Source: Pararhodospirillum oryzae (GTDB lineage: Bacteria; Pseudomonadota; Alphaproteobacteria; Rhodospirillales; Rhodospirillaceae). From it: a stretch of 38,063 nucleotides of DNA. The stretch covers positions 1 to 38,063 of the forward strand of contig NZ_BJZO01000040.1 of NCBI RefSeq assembly GCF_007992075.1. Reading direction: 5' to 3'. The position numbers were made by a program, and so were the translations under genes. Positions 1-7,573 of this stretch are shown in pieces. Position 1 is the stretch's first letter, and the number at the start of each line of letters is the position of its first letter. The notes below the pieces were generated by a model. It searched no databases. It worked only from the letters and a program-made list of their open reading frames with translations, and was not told the origin of the DNA.

Positions 1-11
1 CTCGGATTACT

Positions 12-974
12 CTAGCGCGCCAGGGCTTGCGACCGGGGCGTGCCACGCTGGCGGCGCGCGCCCAGGGCGGCCCCCAGTTCAACGATCAGGATGCTGGCGA
101 GGATCAGCGAGGCCCCCACCCACTGCGATCCGTTCAGGCGTTCGCCCAGCACCACCGCCCCGGCCAGGGCGGCGAACAGGGTTTCGGTGGACATGATGAG
201 GGCGGCCGCCGGGGCGGGGGTATGGCGTTGGGCGACCCCTTGCAAGGTATAGGCGACACCCACCGACAGCAGGCCGGCGTACAGAATTTCCCCGATGGCG
301 CCGGAAATCGCGCTCACGGTGGGGGTTTCAAACACCAGGGCGGCGGCCAGGGCCAGGGTGCCGCAGGCCAGGAACTGGGTGACGGCCAGGGTCAGCGGGC
401 GATGGGTGCGCGTGACCAGGATTCCCACCGCGATGACGTGCAAGGCCCAGAACAGCGAGGACAGCACAACCCACCCGTCGCCGGCCGACAGCGAAACGCT
501 GCCACTCAGGCCACCGGTCAGGAACCACGATCCGGCAAGGCCGCCCACCACCCCGGGCCACACCATCCAGCGCACCGGCTGGCGGAACACCGCCAGGCAG
601 ATCAGGGGGACCAGCGGCACGTACAACGCGGTCAGGAAACCGGAATTGGTGACCGAGGTCCCCAGGATTCCCACCTGCTGGGTGATCGAGGCGGTGAACA
701 GCACACCCCCCACCAGGGCGAACGCGGCCAAGGTGGTGGCCGAGGCGGGGATGCCGCCCAGGCCGCGCGTTTCGCGCCGGGCGAACGGCAGCACGACCAG
801 GGCGCCCAGCAAGAAGCGCAGGCCGGTGAAGGTCAGGGGGCCCAGGGGCGATCCATCCTCGTCGCCTCCGGTGAACGCCGTCTTCTGAGCCACGAAGGTG
901 GTGCCCCAGATGAACGCGACCAGAAGCAAGACAAGGCTGGCCCGCACGCGGGAAGACAGGAGCGTGTCGGTCAT
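12..974 (-). CDS. DMT-superfamily (EamA) inner-membrane transporter
   Basis: About 320 residues, almost entirely hydrophobic, with roughly ten membrane segments arranged as two EamA repeats. The first helix contains FIWGTTFVAQK, the W-G-x-x-F start of EamA proteins. The second repeat begins near SAGDGWVVLSSLFWALH. Family members usually export small metabolites or amino acids; the substrate cannot be read from sequence. I chose the ATG at 974 (MTDTLLSS) over one 33 nt upstream because the extra residues look untranslated and the helix bundle starts soon after. It is the last gene of a minus-strand series after ptsN, 129 nt away and separated from it by strong hairpins, so it may have its own promoter. 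Family confident, function open. Confidence 0.88.
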   Translation of the reverse strand: MTDTLLSSRVRASLVLLLVAFIWGTTFVAQKTAFTGGDEDGSPLGPLTFTGLRFLLGALVVLPFARRETRGLGGIPASATTLAAFALVGGVLFTASITQQVGILGTSVTNSGFLTALYVPLVPLICLAVFRQPVRWMVWPGVVGGLAGSWFLTGGLSGSVSLSAGDGWVVLSSLFWALHVIAVGILVTRTHRPLTLAVTQFLACGTLALAAALVFETPTVSAISGAIGEILYAGLLSVGVAYTLQGVAQRHTPAPAAALIMSTETLFAALAGAVVLGERLNGSQWVGASLILASILIVELGAALGARRQRGTPRSQALAR

Positions 975-1017
975 GGGAGTTCCGAAAAACGAAAAAGGCG
1001 CGCGCAAGCCAGCCGCC

Positions 1018-1096
1018 GGGGTGCGCAGGCACCCCGCCCGTGCCCTTGGCTTTTCCCGACGCCGCCGGTTCCCCGCGAGGGGAGGCAGGCGTCGGG
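1018..1096 (-). terminator. Double hairpin after ptsN
   Basis: Two perfect stems lie just past the ptsN stop: CCCGACGCC (1055-1063) pairs with GGCGTCGGG (1088-1096), and GGGGTGC (1018-1024) pairs with GCACCCC (1029-1035). On the minus strand a U-rich stretch (around 983-996) follows only about 20 nt later, so this is not a classical intrinsic terminator. It could be a terminator, an attenuator or a 3'-end stabiliser before the DMT gene. Confidence 0.45.
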
Positions 1097-1103
1097 ATGT
1101 CGC

Positions 1104-1568
1104 CTAGGCGGCCTGGGTGGCCTGGGATTGGGAAAGCAAGGTGTACAGGGCGTCGGCCGTGGTGGCGCCGCGCAATTTTTCGCAGATCGAGCGATCGCGC
1201 AGCAGTCGCGAAACCCGGGCGAGCGCCTTCAGGTGGTCGGCCCCGGCGGATTCGGGGGCCAGCAACAGGAAGATCAGGTCAACGGGCTGATCATCGATGG
1301 AATCAAAATCGATGGGCTCGACCAGCCGCGCGAACAAACCATAAAGGCCGTTGAGCGAGGGCAGCTTGCCGTGGGGAATGGCGATGCCGTTCCCCACCCC
1401 GGTCGTGCCCAGTCGTTCGCGCTCCAGCAAAACGTCGAAAATCGCGCGCTCGTGCTGCTCCGTCAGGTCCGCCGCCCGCTTGGCCAGTTCCTGGAGCGCC
1501 TGTTTCTTGCTGCTGACCCGCAAATTGGGGAGAATGCTGTCCGGCGTGATGAGGTTGCTGATTTCCAT
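1104..1568 (-). CDS. ptsN: PTS IIA-Ntr regulatory protein PtsN
   Basis: A 154-residue EIIA-Ntr protein (PTS_EIIA type 2 fold). It receives phosphate from EI-Ntr and NPr and acts as a cytoplasmic regulator, for example of potassium transport and nitrogen or carbon balance, rather than in sugar uptake. The phospho-accepting histidine is visible in GVGNGIAIPHGKL (about His66). The N-terminus (MEISNLITPDSILPNLRVSSK) is typical. The ATG at 1568 is preceded by AGAGGAAA at good spacing, so I reject an in-frame ATG 60 nt upstream. It follows rpoN on the same strand, but 640 nt away and without hpf between them. A strong promoter at 1895-1923 points toward it, giving a leader of about 320 nt. Confidence 0.95.
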   Translation of the reverse strand: MEISNLITPDSILPNLRVSSKKQALQELAKRAADLTEQHERAIFDVLLERERLGTTGVGNGIAIPHGKLPSLNGLYGLFARLVEPIDFDSIDDQPVDLIFLLLAPESAGADHLKALARVSRLLRDRSICEKLRGATTADALYTLLSQSQATQAA

Positions 1569-1802
1569 GCGATTTCCTCTTGCGGCCCCGCTCCCGGGGA
1601 TCCGGAAGTCCGTGACCGTCCAGACCACGACCCGGCCCGGCGTCAGAGCGGGCGGGGCCTGAGCGACACCGGAAAAACCGGGGTCGAGCCGCCTTCCCTC
1701 AAACGGCGCCGACGAACGGGCCCGGATCGATGTTCCGGACCGACCCCACGTCAGGCTGTACGAGGATCCGATTTCGGGGCACTCGTCTCCAAGGCATCAA
1801 GG

Positions 1803-1888
1803 AAAAAGCATCTAAGGCCCCTCCTGGTGCTGGAGGCGCTCAGCCCCACGGTCTGCGAAAGGGGCCTTGCTGGTCCTACCGTCGCAGG
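1803..1888 (-). ncRNA. Candidate small RNA or ptsN leader attenuator
   Basis: Downstream of the promoter at 1895-1923, a minus-strand transcript would start near 1888. It would fold AGGGGCCTT's complement (1860-1868) against that of AAGGCCCCT (1814-1822) as a perfect 9-bp stem, with an internal GUG/CAC element. Six nucleotides later comes a run of five U (1803-1807), an intrinsic-terminator-like arrangement giving an RNA of about 86 nt. If termination is incomplete, the same structure would attenuate ptsN. I could not match it to 6S, SRP or another named RNA, so the class is unknown. Confidence 0.45.
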
Positions 1889-1894
1889 CGTCGG

Positions 1895-1923
1895 ACAATA
1901 GGGGCCACGCTCCGGCCTGTCAA
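1895..1923 (-). promoter_or_regulatory. Strong sigma70-type promoter
   Basis: On the minus strand TTGACA (1918-1923) and TATTGT (1895-1900) are separated by exactly 17 nt. The -35 box is perfect and the -10 box matches at four positions, including T1, A2 and the final T. It is one of the best promoter matches in this GC-rich window. It would drive the candidate RNA at 1803-1888 and possibly ptsN. Confidence 0.7.
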
Positions 1924-2110
1924 GGTGCATTAGAGTAATACGACAAAACCTTGGGCGTGGATTTTCTTTTCCCGACTATCGGGTTTTGCTTGGGGGGGAT
2001 GGACAGGAAGAACAAAATCCAGGGCGATTCTGGTTTGATCTCGGTCCCCCGGTCCTTTCCGGCGCCCTCCGGTTCCCGCCTGCCCTTCGCGGACCCCCGG
2101 GAGCAGGCGA

Positions 2111-2159
2111 GAGTTTGTCAGAAAAAAGGGGGCACCGCTTTTCCTGAAAAGACAAACTC
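2111..2159. repeat. Inverted repeat downstream of rpoN
   Basis: GAGTTTGTC (2111-2119) and GACAAACTC (2151-2159) are perfect 9-nt inverted arms. They continue inward with CAG/CTG and A-rich against U-rich pairing, giving a long imperfect hairpin. It lies about 50 nt past the rpoN stop and probably marks the 3' end of the lpt-rpoN transcript (terminator or processing site). The base composition is lower in GC than its surroundings. Confidence 0.5.
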
Positions 2160-2208
2160 GAATAAAGGGAACTGGATTCTGTCTGCTTCAAGATGAAACG
2201 GGCAGGCT

Positions 2209-3717
2209 CTAGAAAGAGGGATTCATCTTGGCGCGGCGGCGCTGGACCGACGAGGGGATTTTCATGCTTTCCCGATACTTGGCCACCGTGCGCCGGGCAA
2301 TGTCGATGCCTTCTTCCTTCAGGATTTCCACGATCCGGTCGTCGGACAACACCGCCTCGGCGCGTTCCTCGTCGATCAGGGTCTTGATGCGGTGGCGCAC
2401 GGCCTCGGCGGAATGGCCCTCTCCATTTGCCCCGCCGCCGACGGATTGGGTAAAGAAATACTTCAATTCGAAAATACCGCGCGGGCTGGCCAGGGTCTTG
2501 TTGCTGGTCACGCGGCTGACCGTGCTTTCGTGCATCTCGATCGCCTCGGCGATGTCGCGCAGGATCAACGGCTTCAGATGGCGGATTCCGTGGGCGAAAA
2601 AGGCGTCTTGCTGGCGCACGATCTCGACCGCCACTTTCAAGATGGTGTTGGCCCGCTGGTCCAGGGCCTTGACCAGCCAGTTGGCCGAGGCCAGCGTTTC
2701 GGCGAGGTAGGTCTTGACCTCGCGCCCGCCCCCCTTGGCCAGGCGCGCGTGATAGCGGTTGTTCACCAGCACCTTGGGCAAGGTTTCGGTGTTCAGCTCC
2801 ACCAGCCAGCCCCCGGCCGGGTCGGGGCGCATCAGCACGTCGGGCACCAGGGTCTGAACCAGGCCGTGCTCGAAGCGAAGGGCGGGCTTGGGATCAAGCG
2901 CCCGGATCTCGGCGATCATCTCGGCCAGATCCTCGGCATCGACTCCGCACAGGCCGCGCAGGCTCGCGAGATCGCGCCGCGCCAGAACGTCCAGATGATC
3001 GAGCAACGCCACCATCGCCGGATCCAGCCGGTTGCGATCGGCCAGTTGCAGCGCCAGGCATTCGCGCAGCGAACGCGCGAACAGGCCCGGCGGATCCATG
3101 GCCTGAAGCCGGCCCAGCACCCGCTCCACCTCCTCTTGCGCGCAGCCCAGGGCGGTGGCGGCCTCGGCGGTGGTTCCGATCAGGTAGCCGGCGTCGTCGA
3201 GCATGCCCAGAAGGTGCGCGGCAATCAGGCGATCGGCGGGCGCGGGCAGATCAAGGACGATCTGGGCCTCGATGTGCTCGCGCAAGGTGGGGCCGTCGGC
3301 GGCCAGCCGCTCCAGCGGATCCTCGCCCTCGAACGCGCCGCCCTCGCCGCCCGGCCCCCAGGGGGACGCGGTGGCGAACCCTCCCTCGGCCGCTTCCTCC
3401 CAGCCACTGGTGGCGGGTCCGTCCTCGTCGCGGGCGGTGTTGAAATCCTGATCGACCGGGGCTTCGTCGACGGAACCCGGGGTCAGATCCAAAAGCACGG
3501 TTTCGGCGCCGTCCGGGCGTTCCTCGGGGCGTTCGACCGGCTGCGTGGCCGGCTCGGCGTCCGAGCGCTCCAAAAGCGGATTGCGTTCCAGCTCCTGGTC
3601 CACGTAGGCCGCCAGGTCCAGGTTGGACAGTTGCAGCAGCTTGATCGCCTGCTGCAACTGCGGCGTCATGACGAGGGTTTGGGATTGCCTCAGGTCAAGG
3701 CGGGGAGACATCACCAT
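2209..3717 (-). CDS. rpoN: RNA polymerase sigma-54 factor RpoN
   Basis: A full-length 502-residue sigma-54, which directs core RNA polymerase to -24/-12 promoters and needs AAA+ activators to open them. Visible regions in order: the glutamine-rich activator-interacting N-terminus (LRQSQTLVMTPQLQQAI), an acidic variable linker (about 50-125), the core-binding and HTH domains, and the C-terminal RpoN box ARRTVAKYRE (about 474-483) followed by SMKIPSSVQRR. The start at 3717 has AAGGAT 8 nt upstream; a second ATG two codons in is possible. It begins 15 nt after lptB, so the two are almost certainly co-transcribed, the conserved lpt-rpoN arrangement of proteobacteria. Confidence 0.97.
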   Translation of the reverse strand: MVMSPRLDLRQSQTLVMTPQLQQAIKLLQLSNLDLAAYVDQELERNPLLERSDAEPATQPVERPEERPDGAETVLLDLTPGSVDEAPVDQDFNTARDEDGPATSGWEEAAEGGFATASPWGPGGEGGAFEGEDPLERLAADGPTLREHIEAQIVLDLPAPADRLIAAHLLGMLDDAGYLIGTTAEAATALGCAQEEVERVLGRLQAMDPPGLFARSLRECLALQLADRNRLDPAMVALLDHLDVLARRDLASLRGLCGVDAEDLAEMIAEIRALDPKPALRFEHGLVQTLVPDVLMRPDPAGGWLVELNTETLPKVLVNNRYHARLAKGGGREVKTYLAETLASANWLVKALDQRANTILKVAVEIVRQQDAFFAHGIRHLKPLILRDIAEAIEMHESTVSRVTSNKTLASPRGIFELKYFFTQSVGGGANGEGHSAEAVRHRIKTLIDEERAEAVLSDDRIVEILKEEGIDIARRTVAKYRESMKIPSSVQRRRAKMNPSF

Positions 3718-3732
3718 GGGGCCGATCCTTGC

Positions 3733-4536
3733 TCACAAGCTGAACCGGTCGCCAAGGTAGACGCGGCGCACCCCTTCATGGGCGACGATCTCGGAGGGAC
3801 GCCCCTCCATCATCACCGTGCCCTCGTGAAGGATATAGGCGCGATCGACGATCTCCAGGGTTTCGCGAACATTGTGGTCGGTGATCAAAACGCCGAGGCC
3901 CCGGTCCTTGAGATGGGAAACCAGGTCACGGATTTCCCCGACCGCGATCGGGTCAATACCAGCCAAGGGTTCGTCCAGCAGCACGAAGGCCGGACGCGCG
4001 GCCAGGGCGCGGGCGATTTCGGTGCGCCGGCGCTCGCCGCCCGACAGGGCCAGCGACGACGTATGACGCAGATGCGAAATGCTGAACTCGGTGAGCAGGG
4101 CTTCCAGATCGGCGCGCCGGACCTCGGGATCGCGTTCCACCACCTCCAGAATGCCACGGATGTTTTCCTCGACGGTGAGGCCGCGAAACACCGAGGCTTC
4201 CTGCGGCAGGTAGCCCACCCCCAGCCGGGCGCGCTGGTACATGGGCAGCCGGGTGACGTCGCGTCCATCCAGGTAAACCACGCCGTCGTCGGGGCGGACC
4301 AGCCCGGTCAGGCAATAAAAACAGGTGGTCTTGCCCGCGCCGTTGGGGCCCAGGAGGCCCACCGCCTCGCCCCGGCGCACCGAAACCGACACGTCGCGCA
4401 GCACCCGGCGCTTGCGATAGCGCTTGCCCAGCCCGTGGGCGACCAGACCCAGCACCGGCTCGGGGTGGGCGGCCGGTTCCTCGTCCGCCCCGGTGGGCTC
4501 CGTCCCGCCTTGTTGTGCCGCCTGGCGCTTGGTCAT
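3733..4536 (-). CDS. lptB: LPS export ABC transporter ATPase LptB
   Basis: A 267-residue ABC ATPase powering LPS extraction from the inner membrane together with LptF/LptG (not in this window). It shows Walker A GPNGAGKT (63-70), Q-loop YLPQEASVF (Q112), signature LSGGE (164-168), Walker B VLLDEP (185-190) and switch His221 (ITDHN). The family is usually about 240 residues; here about 30 extra polar residues precede the ABC core, so a later start is possible, but no better in-frame ATG lies near the core. The start ATG overlaps the lptA stop (ATGA), and rpoN follows after 15 nt. Confidence 0.96.
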   Translation of the reverse strand: MTKRQAAQQGGTEPTGADEEPAAHPEPVLGLVAHGLGKRYRKRRVLRDVSVSVRRGEAVGLLGPNGAGKTTCFYCLTGLVRPDDGVVYLDGRDVTRLPMYQRARLGVGYLPQEASVFRGLTVEENIRGILEVVERDPEVRRADLEALLTEFSISHLRHTSSLALSGGERRRTEIARALAARPAFVLLDEPLAGIDPIAVGEIRDLVSHLKDRGLGVLITDHNVRETLEIVDRAYILHEGTVMMEGRPSEIVAHEGVRRVYLGDRFSL

Positions 4537-5519
4537 GGCTTGTTCTCCGCCCCCCCCTTGGATTGGCCCGGTCCTCCGCCCCCAGGAGTACCCCCCCCTG
4601 AGGTGTTGAACAAGGCCCGCGCGCGTCCGCCTCCCTCGCTGAACAGACGGCTGACCCCGGTTTTCATGTTGACGTTGGCCCGCGATCCCGTCAGTTGCTC
4701 GCCGCCTTGCGTGGTGATGCGCACGTTCCCCACGAGAGTCGCCAGCCCGGTGTTGGGGTCGTAAGTGGCCTCGTCGCCCCGGATCACCTCGGTTTCGGTC
4801 ACGACCTCGACGTTACCCTTGGCGGTCATGAACTGGATCCCGGAGCCTTCCGCGCCCGGCGCCGCCCCCTTGGCGGTCCGCCCCTTGGCCGGAGCCGGCC
4901 GGGGTTGCGGCTGCGACCGATCGGGAAAGCGCGCGGTCAGCACGTCGGCCTGGATGGTGCGCCCGCTTTCCACCTGCCGGGCCAGCGCCCGGCCGCGCGC
5001 CACCGCCAGCGAGCGGTCTTCCCAGTATTCCAGGCTGTCTTGCGCCGTGACCACCTGCGTGGGGGTTTCCAGGCGCGGCGGGCCGCCGGTGACCCAGATC
5101 ACGCGTCGTTCCAGGTCGCGCACCGCGTGGTCGCCATGAATTGTCTGGTCGGGCATCACGATGCGCGCGTGCCCCACCGCCTCCATGCGGTAGATCGCCG
5201 ATCCCCCGCCCTCGCCTCCTTCCTGGGCTTGCGCCCCCGACGTGTCGTCGTTTTGCCCCGGGTGGTAGCGCGCGATCAGGCGATCGGCGAAAACCTTGCG
5301 GTCGCCTTGCACCGCCGAGGCGTTGCCGCGCGCGATGTACAGGCCCTCGGCCCGGTGCCATTCGATCCCGTCGTCGGCCTGCACTTCCAGCGGTCCGTCG
5401 CCGCCTTCGGCGGGCTGGGGGGCCTGGCCCCAGGCGGGGGCCAGGGCCACCGCGAGGCCCCACGCCAGGCCCGCGAGTCCGGCAACAGGAGTGTGTCGTG
5501 CGCGGCGGGGCGTGCTCAT
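4533..5519 (-). CDS. lptA: LPS transport periplasmic bridge protein LptA
   Basis: A 328-residue OstA/LptA-domain protein. A signal peptide of about 32 residues, ending near LAPAWGQA, directs it to the periplasm. There the beta-jellyroll passes LPS from LptC toward LptD. Characteristic pieces are ADDGIEWHRAEGLYIARGNA, HARIVMPDQTIHGDHAV and GNVEVVTETEVIRGDEATYD. It is longer than E. coli LptA (185 residues) because of a low-complexity insert (about 200-225, Q/P/A/K) and a Gly/Pro-rich tail. It overlaps lptC by 4 nt at its start and lptB by 4 nt at its end, so translation of the three is likely coupled. Confidence 0.92.
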   Translation of the reverse strand: MSTPRRARHTPVAGLAGLAWGLAVALAPAWGQAPQPAEGGDGPLEVQADDGIEWHRAEGLYIARGNASAVQGDRKVFADRLIARYHPGQNDDTSGAQAQEGGEGGGSAIYRMEAVGHARIVMPDQTIHGDHAVRDLERRVIWVTGGPPRLETPTQVVTAQDSLEYWEDRSLAVARGRALARQVESGRTIQADVLTARFPDRSQPQPRPAPAKGRTAKGAAPGAEGSGIQFMTAKGNVEVVTETEVIRGDEATYDPNTGLATLVGNVRITTQGGEQLTGSRANVNMKTGVSRLFSEGGGRARALFNTSGGGTPGGGGPGQSKGGAENKP

Positions 5520-6271
5520 GGCCGTCCCTTTCCCGCGGTTTCGGGCTTGGGTTTCGGAACCGGTGTCGGGGCCGGGGCCGGCGCGCCAGGCAGCAGGCCG
5601 CCCCCGCCGCCCGCGCTGCTTTCGTGCAGCAGCAAGCGGGCGTGCCCGCTAAACACGATGCGCTCGCCGCCTTCCTCGATCGCGAATCCCTCGGAAACGA
5701 TATCGTAATCCGGTCCCTCGCCCTGGACCGGGTCGTTGCCGTAGGCGCGATTTTTATCGAGTTCGATCATCGCGGATTGAGTGCGAAACTGCAGCCCGTC
5801 GTCCCGATAAAACAGCACGTTGCTTTCCAATTCGACGTGTTGATTCGTGTTGGTCAGATAGCCTACGTCGCTGCTCAGCGACAGCCAGCGCCCGGACGCC
5901 TGAAGAAGATCGCCCTTCGGGTTGATCAGTCGCAACCGCCCGTCCCCCGACCCCAGGTCGGTGGCGGTGTCGGCGGTCACGACATAAGGGTTGTTGTCGC
6001 GATCCGTCCCCATGTAGCGGGGGTTGAGGATGCTGCTGAAATCGGCGCTGCGCGGGTCGAAGGTGGCAAAACCCAAGGCCAGCCCCGCCGTGTGATCGTT
6101 GATCCACGGCCACGCCACCAGCACCCCCAAGGTGATGGTGGCAAGACCGGGCAACAGCAGTTTCATGCTGGCGACGAAGCGGCCGTAGCGGGCCGGCACC
6201 GCCGCGCTGCGCACGCGCAAGGGAAGGGATTCGGGGTCCGGAACCATGACCACGGGCCCCGGGCCGCTCAT
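5516..6271 (-). CDS. lptC: LPS export protein LptC
   Basis: A 251-residue bitopic inner-membrane protein. After about 32 cytoplasmic residues a single helix (MKLLLPGLATITLGVLVAW) anchors a periplasmic LptC domain containing PRYMGTDRDNNPYVVTADTA, DGRLRLINPKGDLLQ and VELESNVLFYRDDGLQF, features shared by the alphaproteobacterial LptC family. It docks on LptBFG and hands LPS to LptA. A proline-rich C-terminal tail (PAPAPTPVPKPKPE) is unlike the core family and may be a flexible extension. The start overlaps the kdsD stop by 4 nt, and its stop overlaps lptA. Confidence 0.9.
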   Translation of the reverse strand: MSGPGPVVMVPDPESLPLRVRSAAVPARYGRFVASMKLLLPGLATITLGVLVAWPWINDHTAGLALGFATFDPRSADFSSILNPRYMGTDRDNNPYVVTADTATDLGSGDGRLRLINPKGDLLQASGRWLSLSSDVGYLTNTNQHVELESNVLFYRDDGLQFRTQSAMIELDKNRAYGNDPVQGEGPDYDIVSEGFAIEEGGERIVFSGHARLLLHESSAGGGGGLLPGAPAPAPTPVPKPKPETAGKGRP

Positions 6272-7302
6272 GCAAGCCCCGCTCGCAGGCAGTCATGCAT
6301 GTGCAGGAAACCGACCGCCCGCCCGGTTTCGTCGACCGCGAACAGGCCGGTGATCGCGCTTCGGTTCATCACGCCCAGGGCCTCGACCGCCAAGGTGCCG
6401 GGCGCCGTGGTCTTGGGGCGCGGCGTCATCACCGCGCGGGCCGGCAGGGCCAGCAGGTCGGCCGCCATGTGCCGGCGCAAGTCGCCGTCGGTGATGATGC
6501 CCAGAAGCCGGCCCTGGGCATCGATCACCCCGGCGCAGCCCAGGCTTTTGGCGCTGATCTCCACCACCGCGTCGGCCATCGGCGTGTCGGGGGAAACCAG
6601 GGGCAACTGGGCTTCGGTGTGCATCAGGTCGGCCACCCGCAGCAGGACCCGCCCCAGGCGTCCGCCAGGATGGAACAAGCGAAAATCGCTGGCGGTGAAG
6701 CCCCGCCACTCCAGCAGCGCCACGGCCAGGGCATCGCCCAGGGCCATCATGGCGGTGGTCGAGGTGGTCGGCGCCAGGCCATGCGGGCAGGCCTCGGCCA
6801 GGGGGGGCAGGACCAGGGCCACGTCCGCCGCCTCGGACAAGGTGGAAGGATGATGGCCGGTGATCGTCACCAGGGGAATCGCCATGCGCCGCGTGTAGGC
6901 CACCAGGTCGGCGAGTTCGCTGGTTTCGCCCGAGTTCGACAAGGCAATCACCGCGTCGCCGGGGCCGATCATGCCCAGGTCGCCGTGGCTGGCCTCGCCC
7001 GGGTGCACGAAAAAGGCCGGGGTTCCGGTCGAGGCCAGGGTGGCGGCCATCTTGCGCCCGACGTGGCCGCTCTTGCCCATGCCCGACACGATCACCTTGC
7101 CCGGTTCGGCGGCGAGCAGGGCCACGGCCGCCCCGAACGCCTGGTCGAGCCCGGCGGCGACCAGCGCCACGGCGGCGGATTCGATTTCCAGCACCCGGCG
7201 GCCCACGGCCAGGGAATCGGCGACCGACGGCCGTTCCGACGGCAGGGAATCCCGTGCGGGCGGAACCGGATGGATGGCGGACAACGAGCAATCAGGGGAC
7301 AT
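6268..7302 (-). CDS. kdsD: Arabinose-5-phosphate isomerase (KdsD/KpsF family)
   Basis: A 344-residue enzyme converting ribulose-5-P to arabinose-5-P, the first step of Kdo synthesis. It has a SIS sugar-isomerase domain (GMGKSGHVGRKMAATLAS, then GEASHGDLGMI, SNSGETSEL and TTSTTAMMALGDALAVALL) followed by two CBS motifs (about 225-340). I chose the ATG at 7302 (MSPDCSLS). An open frame continues upstream across a 14-nt tandem repeat (7371-7454) but would add only repetitive residues. The ribosome binding site is weak. It is the first gene of the coupled kdsD-lptC-lptA-lptB-rpoN series, linking Kdo precursor synthesis with LPS transport. The symbol kpsF is equally used. Confidence 0.93.
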   Translation of the reverse strand: MSPDCSLSAIHPVPPARDSLPSERPSVADSLAVGRRVLEIESAAVALVAAGLDQAFGAAVALLAAEPGKVIVSGMGKSGHVGRKMAATLASTGTPAFFVHPGEASHGDLGMIGPGDAVIALSNSGETSELADLVAYTRRMAIPLVTITGHHPSTLSEAADVALVLPPLAEACPHGLAPTTSTTAMMALGDALAVALLEWRGFTASDFRLFHPGGRLGRVLLRVADLMHTEAQLPLVSPDTPMADAVVEISAKSLGCAGVIDAQGRLLGIITDGDLRRHMAADLLALPARAVMTPRPKTTAPGTLAVEALGVMNRSAITGLFAVDETGRAVGFLHMHDCLRAGLA

Positions 7303-7370
7303 CACGGGCGCTTCACGCTGCAAGGGGTCGGGGTTTCGGGGCACGCGGGCCCCCCGTCGGACCGGCCTGC

Positions 7371-7454
7371 CCCAAGGGAACAGGCCCAAGGGAACAGGCC
7401 CAAGGGAACAGGCCCAAGGGAACAGGCCCAAGGGAACAGGCCCAAGGGAACAAG
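7371..7454. repeat. 14-nt tandem repeat, six copies
   Basis: CCCAAGGGAACAGG is repeated head to tail at 7371, 7385, 7399, 7413 and 7427 with no mismatch; a sixth copy at 7441 differs only near its end. It lies in the 271-nt leader between rnd and kdsD. Because the unit is not a multiple of three and copies are identical, slippage or recombination could vary its length between strains. It is too short-spaced and lacks spacers to be CRISPR. Confidence 0.95.
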
Positions 7455-7573
7455 ACGGCGCGCCCCGGCCGAGTATGGGGGGGGCGCGCCCTCGGGTCAA
7501 CGCACGGTGCCCCAGGGCGGTCGACGGGCCCCGCCAGGACCCCGGGAAAAACGCCGACCCGTCGTCGCGGGGG

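Larger units (their letters stand above)
1569..2208. other. Long rpoN-ptsN intergenic region without hpf
   Basis: No convincing protein is encoded in these 640 nt on either strand; I looked for an HPF/RaiA-like start and found none. The region holds a sigma70-type promoter (1895-1923), a hairpin with a U-run (1803-1868), a 9-bp-armed inverted repeat (2111-2159), and a small hairpin CCCGA/TCGGG at 1971-1983. Confidence 0.7.

Noticed and set aside
1803-1888. 6S or SRP RNA
   Set aside because: The hairpin vaguely recalls part of 6S, but the typical closing stem and central bubble could not be traced, and the SRP core motif is absent; kept only as an unnamed candidate RNA.
27-1901. Very long plus-strand reading frame opposite the DMT and ptsN genes
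   Set aside because: Composition is Gly/Gln/Arg-rich without domains and it runs antisense to two clear genes; such frames are common in high-GC DNA.
1971-1983. Small hairpin CCCGA/TCGGG flanked by T-runs on the plus strand
   Set aside because: It would terminate plus-strand transcription, but no plus-strand gene precedes it; five-bp stems are common by chance.
2392-4764. 790-codon plus-strand frame opposite rpoN and lptB
   Set aside because: Antisense shadow; the minus strand carries complete, motif-bearing rpoN and lptB.
7371-7454. Possible CRISPR array
   Set aside because: Repeats abut each other with no spacers and the unit is only 14 nt.
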